Shown here: positions 1 through 11,919 of the stretch, piece after piece
Numbering within the stretch: the first letter of the stretch is position 1
How the letters are laid out: the number at the start of each line of letters is the position of its first letter
Origin: Nymphaea colorata
Taxonomy: Eukaryota > Streptophyta > Magnoliopsida > Nymphaeales > Nymphaeaceae
Reading direction: 5' to 3'
Assembly: GCF_008831285.2 (NCBI RefSeq)
Contig: NC_045139.1
Span: 15,296,354 to 15,360,353, forward strand
Length of the DNA stretch: 64,000 nt
Position numbers and translations under genes: made by a program
Notes under the pieces: model-generated
The model's database searches: none
Seen by the model: the letters and a program-made list of their open reading frames with translations, nothing else
Told to the model about the DNA's origin: nothing

Positions 1-557
1 CTTAAATTACAACATTGAAGATCCTTACCCACCTTTCAGAATTCGATTATCTCCGGCGTTAGACTTGTCAGAACGCTGCGTTTAATTATTTTGGGCAGTT
101 CGAATGCCATAGCCCCCCTGGGTTGGCATTCATGATGAAGTGGATGCCGCCATTTAAGTTGGAGCAGCAGGGACTGTCTCTGACTCTCTGCTCAAGGCTT
201 TGAAATACGAGAGAACAGCAAATACTACTTTTCCTTTTTTTATTAAAGACAACGCTCGTTTTCGTCGGTTCCTTTTCAGACTTTTCCCCTTTCTTTCACT
301 TGGAATTTCTCGAATTGGGAGATTGACACACCCAACGCTATGATCTTGGAGAAACAATCATGCGCAGATGAAGATGTAGCGGAATGGGCAGAGCCTAGAC
401 CTGGGCTCGGTCCGGAGTGAAGCCCTTCGAACCAGAGACGAGCCATTTTGGCCATGGGGCGCAGATGCGCGTCCCCCTGAACCAAGGCAGCAGCATGCTC
501 AGGATGCGTGAAGCATGAGCTTGTGAGAGCTAAATACAGGGAAGCATGAATGCATTG

Positions 558-999
558 TTACCTGGTGGTGTTGGTGAGACCGAACTCGAAGGAGAGGAGA
601 TCGAGGGACTCGAGCTTCTTGATGGCGCTTCTGAACGCCCTCTCCGCCTTCCTCACCAGCTCCACCTCTTCCTCCAACCGCCTCTCCAACTGCATCACCT
701 GAAAGACCAGGAAACGGGGCAAACCCACCACCATTAGTTAGATTTGAGCAGCATCGATGAATAAAGCGAAGGTGGCAGTGGATGAGAAAAAGGAAAAAGA
801 GGAAGGGGAATGGAAAAGTAGCAGATACCCTTTTCTGCAATCTGTCGACCTCAGCCAAGGCTGCTCTCGACTCCATTCTTTCTGCTAGCAACCTTCTCTG
901 CAAGCAGTCGATGGTGAAAGAAGCTCTGTGCTCCTTCATTCGGAGCTCCTCTGCTTCTTCCACGCTCTTTGACAGCGGTATGTACGTGCATCTAGACAT
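558..999 (-). CDS. Small coiled-coil protein of unknown function, two exons
   Basis: Exon 1 is 999-829 and exon 2 is 698-558, joined in phase 0 across a 130-bp intron (GTATCT donor, TTTCAG acceptor), giving 103 residues. The start is the first ATG after a CT-rich leader. The protein is almost wholly charged helix: residues about 10-57 are rich in E, R, L and A, and exon 2 continues with LERRLEEEVELVRKAE, so one long coiled coil is predicted. No signal peptide, membrane segment or catalytic motif is visible. I remember the phrase ASFTIDCLxxRLLAER from uncharacterised plant coiled-coil proteins but cannot name a family. The stop TAA overlaps a possible donor (AG|GTAACA). Splicing from there to an acceptor near 477 would replace the last residue with about 25 others, so the C-terminus is uncertain. 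Confidence 0.6.
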
Positions 1000-3900
1000 T
1001 GCTTATAGGAAAGCCCGCCTCTCTCTCTCGCTTTCTCTCCTAGATCTTATGTGAGAGCCAGGCCTTTATCCAAGACGAGAGACAGAGAGAGAGAAAGGCG
1101 CCAAAGGCAGACCGTGAAACCTGCCCCGTTGCCTCTCGTGATGGTGCTCCTGTCCCGCTTTTACCGTTTTTTTCTTAAATTTCCCTGGAGATCCATTTTT
1201 TTCTTTAAAAATATTAAACCTAAGTCTCACATTCTTGCTGTGGAATGGTAACTTTTAAATTAAAGGAAAAGTTGAAATGAGAAAATAACAAGTTTGCATA
1301 AGGAATTTCCAAAATTTACACATTTCCCCTAACTTAATACATCTTGGTTTCATTGGGGGGTCTTCTTTTGGGGGCGGACAAAGTGAATAAATAAGCAAAT
1401 TATATAAGTGTCTCCGTGTTTTCAATTATAAACGAAAAGGTAAGCCTTGAAATGGAATTTTTCGGTCCTTTATGAGAGAGAATCTTTCTACTTCTTCGGC
1501 TCTCATTTCATTTGCCCGGAGCAGATTTCAATGACTAATATTTAGCCAAGTACTTCATCTTCAATTACCAATTGCCACCTCCCTCTTACGCGCCCTCCCT
1601 GCCGCACACTCGGCTTGAGGAATGAGCACAGTGTCCTTCCCTAAACCCAAGTTCTATTCCCATTTTCTACTTCAATAAACAAATAATAAGTTTTTTTGAT
1701 CTCATGCTATCGAAACCCCTTCTTCTAGTTCGTTCGTGCTTAGTTCCCTTTTTAAAACTTTACTTTTAAAAAGTTAAGGAAGCTGTTGGGGGTAGAGTTA
1801 GATTTTTTTTTTTATAAATTATTAAATATATAATTTAACAAATTTTCAGTTGAACTTGGACCAAGAACTCCAACCCTATAAAGCTAGCTACTTCATATAA
1901 CTAAACTTTTTTTGGTTCATAGTAAACGGAAACACCACCTCTTCCGCCCCTTTGGAGGATTAGCCGAGTGAGTTCGAGTCATGGTTGACAGTGGCGAGGA
2001 CGTAAATTTTTCCGGAAAGTTGGAAGGTTGTCAGTGGAAGCTCAAAAAAATTGCATGCGGTGTCGCGTGACTAATATCATTCTCTGTCGAAACGTTTCCC
2101 GTCACTGTTGGTCTCCAGACAGAGAATGTCCGTTGGTGGATTTCCCCATTCTGGACCCTCGTTCGATCCAGATTGGAGTCCCAGAATTGGTTCCGAACGT
2201 GAGTGGTCTGGATTCAGATATGTAATGTATATTGCTTCGGATATGGATAATTCGAATATTTTGGAACTTGAAACTTTGCTCAATGGGATCATCCAAAACC
2301 CGAGAACCATGTCTTAAAGGACGATCATCCCTAAATTAGACTTCAATCCTTCTCCTTTTTTATATCTACTTAAGCCAAATTTTTCTTGGAAGCAGTTGCT
2401 CGGCCACAGGTTCAAGTTGTAAATGGATTGGAAATATCTGATTATGGATCCAATATTGAATCCACTTAATTAATGTGTCTACTGCTTAGATTTGGGTTGG
2501 ATGTGCAGTTTTAGAGCTGAGCCCAAATTCGAACACAATATTCATATGAGACTTGATAAAGGTCTGACTTGATTGCATACTAATATTAGATCTAATGCTA
2601 GCCCAAATCCAAATTCAGTTGCATAGAAACAGATTAAGTCAAATTCAATAAAATCTGGACCCAAACTATTTACAAACCCTACCCAGGTTGTAGACTCAGT
2701 TCATTATTTACCTTGTGGAATGATGCAGTGTGCCGTAGCTTGATTGTTAAGGGAACAACCGAGTTTGGACAACACCATGAGATTCATTCCGTGGGTTGCT
2801 CATCATAAAAAGGTACAAAAAGATGTAATCATGGGTCAATCCAGCTTAATGTTTCATGAGAACATTTCTTAACCTAATTTTGTTCAATGTCCATCGACAT
2901 GGCCAAGTGGCTGGGATCCGCCTCAAAGGGGAATTCGGCACTGAGAGGCAAGATGGTCCACTAACAAGGAGTTTAGGTTACAATATTCATAGTCGTTGTC
3001 AAGTTCTCACTGCACTCCTTTCCTGAACCATAAAGATCCCGAAACATGCTTTGTGAACCCCAGGAAAGAGAGGCAAGAGCAGCACAATGGAAACAATAAT
3101 AACCATGTCTTTCTAAAAGGTTAGTCAAGCAGGGGAAATTATATGTCATGAGTAAGCGATTCCTTGAGCCAACGTACCTTGCACTCAAAGAGAGTTGTAC
3201 TCTTGGAAACTTCAAAAGGTTTCATCTATGTATGGATCCAACTGGTCCACCTGAAAGAGTCTTGGCCTTGGCACCTGTTAGGTGATCATGTCCGGATTGC
3301 ACCTAGTAAGATTAAGTTTAACCATTGTCATTGTTCCTCAGTGTTTGAGAGTATGTACAACTAAGTCACCAGACTCTTCTATTTTACCGCCACACCCGAG
3401 TCACATTGAGTCGGGTGCGCACCGGATATGGGTGTGGCTCTGACTCACACCGAATCCAATTGGAATATCATATTACTAAATTACTTATGTAATATATGTT
3501 GTTTGATATTTTTCTATACAATATAATTATTCAAGTATGTTATATGTATTAATAATTAAATTGTAATAATAATATATACATGTTTATCCTGTTATATATA
3601 TATAATAAATTAAAAATAATAATAGTAATAAAATACCTCAACGCACTCGCACCCTGCACTCTGGTGACATAGCTGTATAGTCCTTTGCTTTGTTTTGTAA
3701 TGTATATTTCATTTGCTTATGTTAAGTCCTTGTTTGCACTTGTTTACTTGTAAGGGGGTACTTCATGTATTGGGATTCTTTGTTTTGGGTGATCGACATG
3801 AGAATCTTGTAAGCGGCTTCGGCCATCCTGTAAGTAAAGTTGAGATATCATTATTTTCTTACCTCTCTTGTGATGACATTGCGAGCTTTCTTTATTCACA

Positions 3901-4422
3901 ATCTCTTTTCTTTATGACAAACAAAAACACTCTTTGTGCCCCTTTCGGTAGTTTGAAGCCACACGAACCGAAGAAGTCAGCCCGTGACAGTCACAATGTT
4001 TTGTTTTATTTGAAAAAAACGCGAAAAAAAATGTAACAATGAATTACATTGACAATATGGCGATCTGAGTACGGGTACAACTGGTCATCTTTGGGCAATT
4101 GGAGTTGGCTGTCAATTTGAATGTAAAACTCAACTGGAATCTTGGAAGAAAAGTATGGAAACAATGCTCGGCGTTATTAAATAAAAAAAAAAAAAAACCC
4201 AGTTAGTAGCAGAGCTACTGCTCTACAGGGCATCAAGCTCGAGCTTGCTCTGATTTTCTTTCTACATGTACTCTCTCTGGAGAGTGAACTACATGGTCTC
4301 ACATTTTTGGTGACTATTTTCTGAATGATCACGGGATTGCCTGACCTCTTCTCAATGCTTGACTTCACCGTGGAGTCAAAGCGTGAAGCACTGCAAGGAA
4401 GTCTTTAATGCCTGGAGTTTCA
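1000..4422. other. Intergenic, AT-rich, no gene recognised
   Basis: No ORF here shows a domain or gene-like codon use. The stretch contains AT-rich sequence, degenerate GAATCC/TTGAAT-type oligomers around 2150-2700 that look like old transposon ends, and one foldback element at 3361-3672 listed separately. The part just right of 4422 is the fossil WRKY exon. Confidence 0.6.
3361..3672. mobile_element. Decayed hAT-like MITE related to the GGGTAC family
   Basis: The left end reads CTAAGTCACCAGACTC and the right end, reverse-complemented, reads CTATGTCACCAGAGTG. These are imperfect inverted repeats that share CTATGTCAC with the larger elements at 13080, 39301 and 43216. Sub-terminal GGGTGCG motifs occur on both sides of a very AT-rich core. 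Flanking octamers ATGTACAA and CTGTATAG match at 5 of 8 positions, as expected of an old 8-bp target duplication. It has no coding capacity. The hAT assignment is inference from the relatives. Confidence 0.5.
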
Positions 4423-4522
4423 GGGTTGTGCTTCCCCTCATAGGTTGTGATTAATGCATCATCAGACTGGGTCGGCGACCACCTGATATTTTCGGGCATT
4501 GCATCTCGAACATTAATAGCTT
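4423..4522 (-). pseudogene. Fossil of the C-terminal WRKY zinc-finger exon
   Basis: On the minus strand an acceptor CTGCAG is followed by codons for S-Y-stop-C-S-R-C-N-A-R-K-Y, which resemble the RSYYRC...CRARKH region of a group I C-terminal WRKY domain. The match then shifts frame into ALITTYEGKHN, the classic end of that domain. In that frame the final zinc-ligand histidine is replaced: HNP instead of HNH. So there is at least one in-frame stop, one frameshift and one lost ligand. The acceptor phase matches the orphan donor of the WRKY exon ending at 5228. I found no WRKYGQK-coding exon between 4523 and 5227. This is the decayed last exon of the gene at 5224-7291. Confidence 0.8.
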
Positions 4523-5223
4523 CTGCAGGCACCCGACCGGACTATGTGAACATGACAAATGAAGTTTAAAACCAGCCTAGGTGTTAAATGATTTCTCAAC
4601 AATGGAGCAACAAGTGAACTGTGTCCTTTGATCCAGATATCTCTCTCTCCCTCTCATCTCTCTTCACCCCAGGCAACTAGAGATGCTTAATTGCAACCAG
4701 TTCCTCTTAGTTCTGATCTCTCAAAAGAAAAATGAAAAAAAATGGATATCCTTGATGCCAAACGATCCCTATGAAAAGTTTATTTCATACTGGGGATCGA
4801 CCATTCATTCATAATGACAGTGGCAGTTGGATGGACAACAGGTTTTTATCTTTACGGCAACTGAAAGTTGTAGATATATAGAACGAAGAAGAAGTTTCAT
4901 CTAAGACGTTCTGCTCATTTTGTGAAAGGCCTTCTGTAACCTTCTCAAACTGCATATTTATTTTGCAGAACTCTAACGTTTGAAAAGTTGAATTAAAAAG
5001 CGATTGGTTGTAAAAAAGGCAGTTTAATTTTTACCATCAAATCCATCAAGTAAAGTAAAACACGTTGGCTCTTTAAGATTACTAAAAAGCAGCAGCAAAG
5101 AAAATATGAAGAATATAAGGTCACAAGTTTAATCAAGCCAATAAAACATCAAGTCACATACTATGTTGGCAGCCGTATGATTCATGTTTGCTACCATCCC
5201 AAGTTCGCACACGCTCAAGCAAA

Positions 5224-7291
5224 TTACCTTCGCTTGCCGAGAGGTTCCTTGCATTCATCACCGAGCCCACACGAGTTCTCATGGCTTGCAGTGTCAACTC
5301 TATTGCCATTATCGTGAGCTAAAACCACTTTTCCTCGACTACGACGAAGATTTACCAGTGAAAATTCTTCATCATGTGCATCTACTTTGCCATTATTTCT
5401 CTGGCCGTGAGGATATCCACGACCCTGGCCACTGTCTCGCTCAGATTCGCGAATTTGTCCTTGACCCTGCATTGAAACCTGCTTGGGTTTCGGATGATTG
5501 TGTTCGCCACTGTAGACAATTTCTGCTACCTGCCCACCAAGAGATCTCTCCACCTTCTTCTTGACTGGGCAAGCTAGAGACGTGCATTTATAGTAGTTCC
5601 GTGAATACTCACTTCCTTTCACTTGTTTCTTTCCATACTTTCGCCAAGTGTAACCATCAAATGAAGGTCGATGAACGTCAGATGCAGAGTGCAAGCCCGT
5701 GCTCGTCAAGTTAGTGTTCTGTGTCGCGGCGTTTGGAGATGCAGTCGGTAGTCCTTTTCCCAACTTCGTCTGAGTTACTTTAGGAGCAGCACAGTAAGCT
5801 GGTGGTCGATACTTCCGGTCCAAGCTCCCCTGTTGGAAAAAAGAGCAAGCTATCTTCATCCATCCAACCATAAATCGTAAACTCTGGAAGAAACTACTGT
5901 TATTTTTAAAATGGCATGAGTATTTCATGTAGATACCGTGTAGCCGCGTTCAGGGAACAAACTCAAACAGTAGCAAACAAGCGAGCTACCTAACGCCAAA
6001 GGAAAGAACAAGAAGCATGTTTCCTTGACTACTCCATAATCAGCCGGATGAGTAGTTGTTTCAAGCTAAAACACAGTAATGATTCACATTAAACAGAACA
6101 ATGGAGGAAGGGAACTGTATATTGATCAAGTGAGACATGCATTTACAGGTCCCATAATTTGGGCAGTCTTTCATCCAGATTTACTCAAGGAGCTTCCGAA
6201 CATTCTCCTATTATTTAGGAAATTGAGAAAACCAGGAAAGTTTATGCGGACAGTTCAGTTTGAGTTGATGATTTTAGTAAATCCACATCTTTTTAGTTGC
6301 AGTTCTGCAGTAGCCAGTTGCGGCAGCTGCTATAACTAAAAAGTAACTAAAATACTGACTGCAATATCATTCTTTGTTTTACTTTTGCTTTTACTATCAT
6401 GGTAAGAGCAGCAGGTATTTGCAAGTTAGATTTCAGAAGAGTCACCATCACTTTAGTTGGTAACTGAGAGGCTTGAATCCACGAGTTCATAGATAAAGGC
6501 AATAGAACCATCTAACTGGCTCACCCATTTGCCCACAAATCCTTTAGATATGCTTCTTTTTTCTTTTCTTTTTTTTGGTTTCTTTATCATTTCAATCACC
6601 AGAAAGCCCATATTGAGCCGCCTGTGAAGTTCTTTACAAAGGAATAGTCCAGTTGCCTGCAGGCAGACACGCATGATTGAACCGGTAGGTTCAAAGCGAC
6701 ACTCGGACAAAGGACAATAACCAAACAAAAAGGGTGTAAAGAAAGAAAATTATAGGAAAGCAAAGATGCATTAAGAAAATCTCACCAGTTCAGCTTGACG
6801 AGAAGCAGAGGTTTCGGAAACGAGTTTTGCCAATGATCTGTAAACAACACTATGCCTCTTCTCACTCCTCAAAACCTTGGCATCAGAGGAACAGGGGCCC
6901 CGGGCTGCTGCTGCACTTTCTGCCACCTAGAAGAGATTAGAGGAAAGATGGGACTCAGAAGTTAGTGGCAAGAAGACTTTGTGACTTCCCCATCAGTGAG
7001 CAGAGTAACAATCAGAAGGCCAATAGCAGAAGCTACACAGCTATTACGAACAACAAAACCCGCCAGGAATTCCAAGGATTTTACCGGTGATTTCTGAACG
7101 TCAGCAAGCAGGAAGGTTGTGGAGGGCTTCAACCTCACCGTCTTCGGCCTAATGGCGACGGTGGTCGCCACCTCCGACGACAGCCTCGAAGGAGGAGAGA
7201 AGGAGCGAAACCGGAAGCCGGATGGCCTGGTAGCTACGGGCTTGGCCACCACCAACCTCTGCGGCTCCTTTCCTTCCATTACGCGAACCAT
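5224..7291 (-). CDS. WRKY44-like: WRKY transcription factor, WRKY44/TTG2-like, truncated to one domain
   Basis: Nuclear DNA-binding regulator; Arabidopsis WRKY44 (TTG2) acts in trichome and seed-coat development. Exons are 7291-7085, 6926-6786 and 5829-5228. ATG at 7291 gives MVRVMEGK; an in-frame ATG at 7279 gives MEGK. N-terminal [13 protein letters not shown] and [11 protein letters not shown], and exon-2 [17 protein letters not shown], match TTG2-type conserved blocks. Exon 3 holds one WRKY domain, WRKYGKK with C-X4-C-X22-H-X-H zinc ligands, the pattern of the group I N-terminal domain. The heptad glutamine is lysine. Group I proteins normally carry a second domain. Here exon 3 ends KRR, and reading into the intron or splicing to the fossil exon both stop within about three residues. 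The protein is therefore about 317 residues. The gene may be functional or on its way to a pseudogene. Confidence 0.8.
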
Positions 7292-7351
7292 CAAATCTCG
7301 CAGACGACGGAATTACTCCAGAGTTAGATTCAGACCATACAAGCCTGTCTA

Positions 7352-10300
7352 AACTGTGCCATACACGGAGAGAGACAGAGAGGAGGGAGAGAGCCTCAAC
7401 TTTGGCGTGCGATCCAGGACATTTTCAAGCGTCACCTGGCAAATTTCAGACGGACATGGCCCACTCCATCTCCCCACAGTGAACAGTCTCTTCGAATTCT
7501 AAGATCATGGGCAGATTTAAATGTGGCGATTTTCATTTTCTCATGTTTACTGTTTCAGAGTCTGAAGGCAAGTTTGTCAATTCACATGCTCCCCTCAACT
7601 GGAACACGTTCTTGATCACGAGTTACACCACTTGATTATGTAGAGGGGGGAATTCAAGAGTCGATGCTTTTGTTTCCATATGGACTGTAAACTTAATTAC
7701 ATTCAAATCTAAGAGCCAAATACGTCTTCATTTCTTCTCTTCGCAAAAACCTTTTGAAGATCAATGCATCAGATTCACGATACTTTTAAAACATCACGAA
7801 AATCAAATGACTGTTGTCTCGTCGTTCTATCTTTCTTGTGGTTTAGCACAGAGTTCCTTTTCGCCCACTCCTGTTCTCTGCTGTGGGAGCTTTAGATGCA
7901 AGAGCGGTTGACAGAGAGAAGGGAGGATTGCCCGGGTTCTGTCGCCCGTGAGGGAACCTTGTATTCCTGAATCACAAACGCGTGAATAGTTGATTCTAGA
8001 TTTTTGATGTTTGTGTCTTAAATACTAATGAATTTGAAAGCCTATGATATCATGATTAGTAGAAGTCCTCTTTATTAAGAGATTATGAAAAGGTTGAACT
8101 TCGTAACTACCAAGTAAATAAAATTAAGCTACAATTTGTTATCAATATAACTACAAAATAATTCAACTAATAATCAACATGGACCAAGTAACTTGAATTT
8201 TGACATAGTATAAATAGCTTGTCTTAAGGAGGTCTCGATGCCTTTAAGATTCCTTCAAGTGGCCTTCACAATTTTTGGTTTTGAATTTCAATTAGGCTCT
8301 AACAGGCGTGTGTGATAAGATCCAAAAGAGTCGTACCAATTAAATTTTGACTCAAAGACGCGTAGCAGGCTGTCCTTGTAGCAGCCCTAGAATCTCTACG
8401 AGTTGATCATTGATTTGGAAACTTTATGGCGTTTTTTTGTTTCACAGGTGCGATAAACAACAAAAGTAACAGGACGAGTGTTGCCTAACTTGAATAAATG
8501 ATTCTACATCTCAATGATTCTGTATTCGATTCAACTGCTCCAAATATTTAGGATATGAATTTATAAGATTGAATTTAGTTTTTAAGAAATTATATCCGAT
8601 CACATTCACTTTTTGGTTTTAAATAAATACTCGCTTCAATAATGAATATCAATATCGCCAATTAAATTTTCTTATATTTGATATTCATATGTTCTGAAAG
8701 TCGAGCTTTAATGTGTCATAATACGAATATGGTTCTGAATTTAAAAGTGGAATTTAGATCTCATTCAACTGTATAATTTAAAAGCCCAATTCAGATATCG
8801 TCATGATCTTTACTCGCACACATTCAAATTCAAAAATGCCGACATGGATAAATCAGATATCGTGAAAAGAGAACCCGTTTTTTTTACCTAACATGATTAG
8901 CCTTAAAATAAGACTTTGAGTGAGCAGAGGTTAATAATTAAACAAATAAGGCTCGAAAGCCGAGAACCTAGCCGAGGTCCTAGGTTGTCTTTGGACTAAT
9001 AGGTGGAGATATGATATGTCTTTCAATTTGAATGTCACGATTTTATTTTTTTATATAGTCTAGAAAATTAAGACTTATGAAAATCAAACTGATGACATGC
9101 TTATAAAACCAATTATATTAACAAAATAGACTTATGTCCTATGTTCTTCTATGAAATTGACTTTTCACATTAAAAATCACTTCGGCCACTTCCTTTTCTT
9201 TTCCTGAATGGAGACAAACGAGGCCTCAATAACTGCAGAAGGAGACAAAACGATGCAGGACCAGGGAGGGCACGTGCACACCACCCCCACCCACCCACCC
9301 CCTTAAAAGGACATTGCATTAATATTGAATGTCTGTGTTTACGTGAACAAAAAATTTTGTTCCCACTGTGTTTCTCTTCGATGTTCTCTTCCTGCTTCAA
9401 AAAGATTAGAAAAAAAAAATGTTGGGGGATTGGCTCGTCTGCTGGCTAATGCAAATGGCTGCTCGTGGTATGAATCCCGGCTTCCATAAGCATACTGCAT
9501 CGTAACATAATTCATCAAGAAGACCAGATGATAAGTCATTTTCTTGGGCTTTATGGAAGCACCAACCAGTTTTATGTAATACCAAGGAAGCTATGATCAT
9601 TAAATTTCTTCTTGTTGTCTTTAGGTTTATCCAATTCGAACATGGCAGCAAGATTCTTCGAAGGAAAACGTTCTGCAAGCGTCAAGATGCCTTCTTGAAT
9701 CCTTGAATGAGCAGAGACCCGCTTCGGCTCACTCCCTTCCCCCTGTACCTCCGCAGCATTAACATTACATCAACCGCAACTTTCTCAAAAGCGGAGGAGA
9801 GATTGTTGTGACAATTAATTGCTTCACATGTGCCGACCGATCGATAGAGTGACACCGAATGCACGTGACGTGAGCAACCAAACCACAAGAAAACAGAGGC
9901 GAACACCAAATCATCTGTGCATTGCACATGCCCCCATGATCGCCGGTGACTGATGTAATCCGCTTTCTGCAAGAGAGAATAAAGAGGCCAGATTACTAAC
10001 ATGACTTGCAGAAAAGAAGAAAAAGTGGGTTATCACTTGAGTATCAAGATAAAGAGGACACAGGAGATCTATTTTATTTAAATGGTTAAAGATCTGGTTC
10101 GTGAGCGCGGTGACTCTTTCGAGACATGAAGCACCATCATGCAACAGCAAAAGGTTGGTGGAACAGTGAACTGAACATTTATTTAGTTTGTGATTCACAA
10201 CAGGTTGGGATGTGCCCACTGTATAATGTTTCTGTTCTCTGGGATGGTTTTCATGGTGCTGTGTATCTAACAGTACATAGTACATGACACATAAAAAATT

Positions 10301-11919
10301 AAGAGGCCGAAGGGAGTGAAAGGATTGTAGGAAGACGCCATATGCAACCCCGACAGAAAAAATTGTAGTTTGCAGACAATGGAAGTAGGAAAAATCACTC
10401 ATTTTGAATGGTCATTCATAATAATTATAGAACTCAAAAGATGGTCTCCAAGGAAGAAATTGAAATCTGCCGGCTGTAGTATGCAGACCGATGAATTTTT
10501 AAACAAAAAAAAAAAAATGCTAAAAATCGTCGTAATAGTTGCACTAGCGAACGTCATTGTTTGGCCGCTGTTTTTAAAGGCTCAGTGTACCTATTGCCAT
10601 ATTTCAATTTCTCGTCTTCAAGGTCCCCGACAAAAACACATTTACAAGATATTCCACAATGCTTTTGGTTAATACTTGATGCCCTGAGGTAAGAAAGAGA
10701 AGGCAAGATCTGGTAGAGTCAGTTTAGCCAGTGCAGAGCCAAATATGCCTATACCAGTCCTTCAATATTTCTTTATTATTCATATTAATATCTTTAAATA
10801 TGGGATCCATCCCCGAGCAGGAGGTTGTAGACAAACGAATGGGAAGAGGCTTAGATCGAGTGGAATGCTGACCATGTCTCAACATTCAAAGTGAAATTGA
10901 AAATTACAATTTGACGATTGCAATTATTGAAATTGACATCCAAAATAATAGTTTAAAGATGGTTCGTGACTGCACGCACGCACACACACACACATATGCA
11001 CGCGCATGCACACGAGCACGTGCTTCCCAGACAGTTTAATGTAAACTTGTTAATATGGTCTTTTGATTGATCGTACTTAAATATGTTTTGTATAAACTTG
11101 TATAAGTATCTTTCCACGGGGATAGAATCCTTGCTGTTGGGCCGCCATTATTTTGGTAACATTGCAGACAAGTGAAATTGGAAAGCTGTAAGGGCTGGAG
11201 TTCACGTCTCAACATGCCTCGTATTCGTAAATTAGTGTGGAAATTGATTGGAAGAGAAACAAAGCATTGGTTTCTTCGAAAATTTATTGCAGCGGATGGG
11301 ACAAAATATTATTTTTCAGTGTAACAGTGTGGAATGCATCAACTTCTTACTCTGAGGTTGCCAAGGGATGAAGCCATTGCACAAAAAATATTGAGGGTAA
11401 CCATATTGTTGCACGATTTATTACAATAGAACAAGCAAACACTTGGATGAAATGAAGGGCAAACAGCACGTGTGGAACGCACAAAAAAAGAGCAAATAGC
11501 ATTTACAAATGCCAAATGGGACAACCCAATTGGGCATAATTCCTATAAATCTTAAAAATTGTGCATAATACATATATTATTCTCCACGTTTTGATTCCCT
11601 ATAGAACTACGCAAAAGAATTGCTCGTTACCATGTATCAAGTTCGCCCCCAGGACGGACTACAAGGAATTACACGAAAACTTATCAGCAATTTGCTGGTG
11701 TTGTGAAAGCCCATCAGGTCGGCAGTCCTGCCAGAGATCAAACCAACCAACCAAGGACGGACTAAAAAGAGATCTCAAAAAAACATAATCGCAGCACATC
11801 TTGATTCATCCAATCATGTGGCGCATTCAAGATAACCAATGTAACTCAATCTTCAGTTGTCAGAGCATGTGGCGAGATCAAAACAATCGGTTTCCATGGC
11901 TGGCTTTGAATAAATGCAA
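7352..11919. other. Intergenic, no gene recognised
   Basis: This AT-rich stretch separates the WRKY leader from the 3' end of the PGP synthase gene. It holds TTCGAT/GAATTT-type degenerate sequence near 8500-8850, a CCCACC-rich tract near 9280-9302 and a CA/CG-rich purine-pyrimidine tract near 10974-11020. Several minus-strand ORFs of 76-163 codons at 9170-10402 overlap one another in different frames and show no domain. Confidence 0.55.

Noticed and set aside
4366-4546. A continuous frame from an upstream acceptor (CACATAG) through ALITTYEGKHNPETP
   Set aside because: That acceptor gives the wrong phase when joined to exon 3 and makes the finger residues unrecognisable. The CTGCAG acceptor restores the family phase and the C-x-x-C-N-A-R-K relic, so the exon is better read as a fossil.
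9170-10402. Chain of overlapping minus-strand frames
   Set aside because: Different frames overlap, no domain is recognised, and no splice pattern gives a continuous protein. Possibly non-coding transcript, but unsupported.
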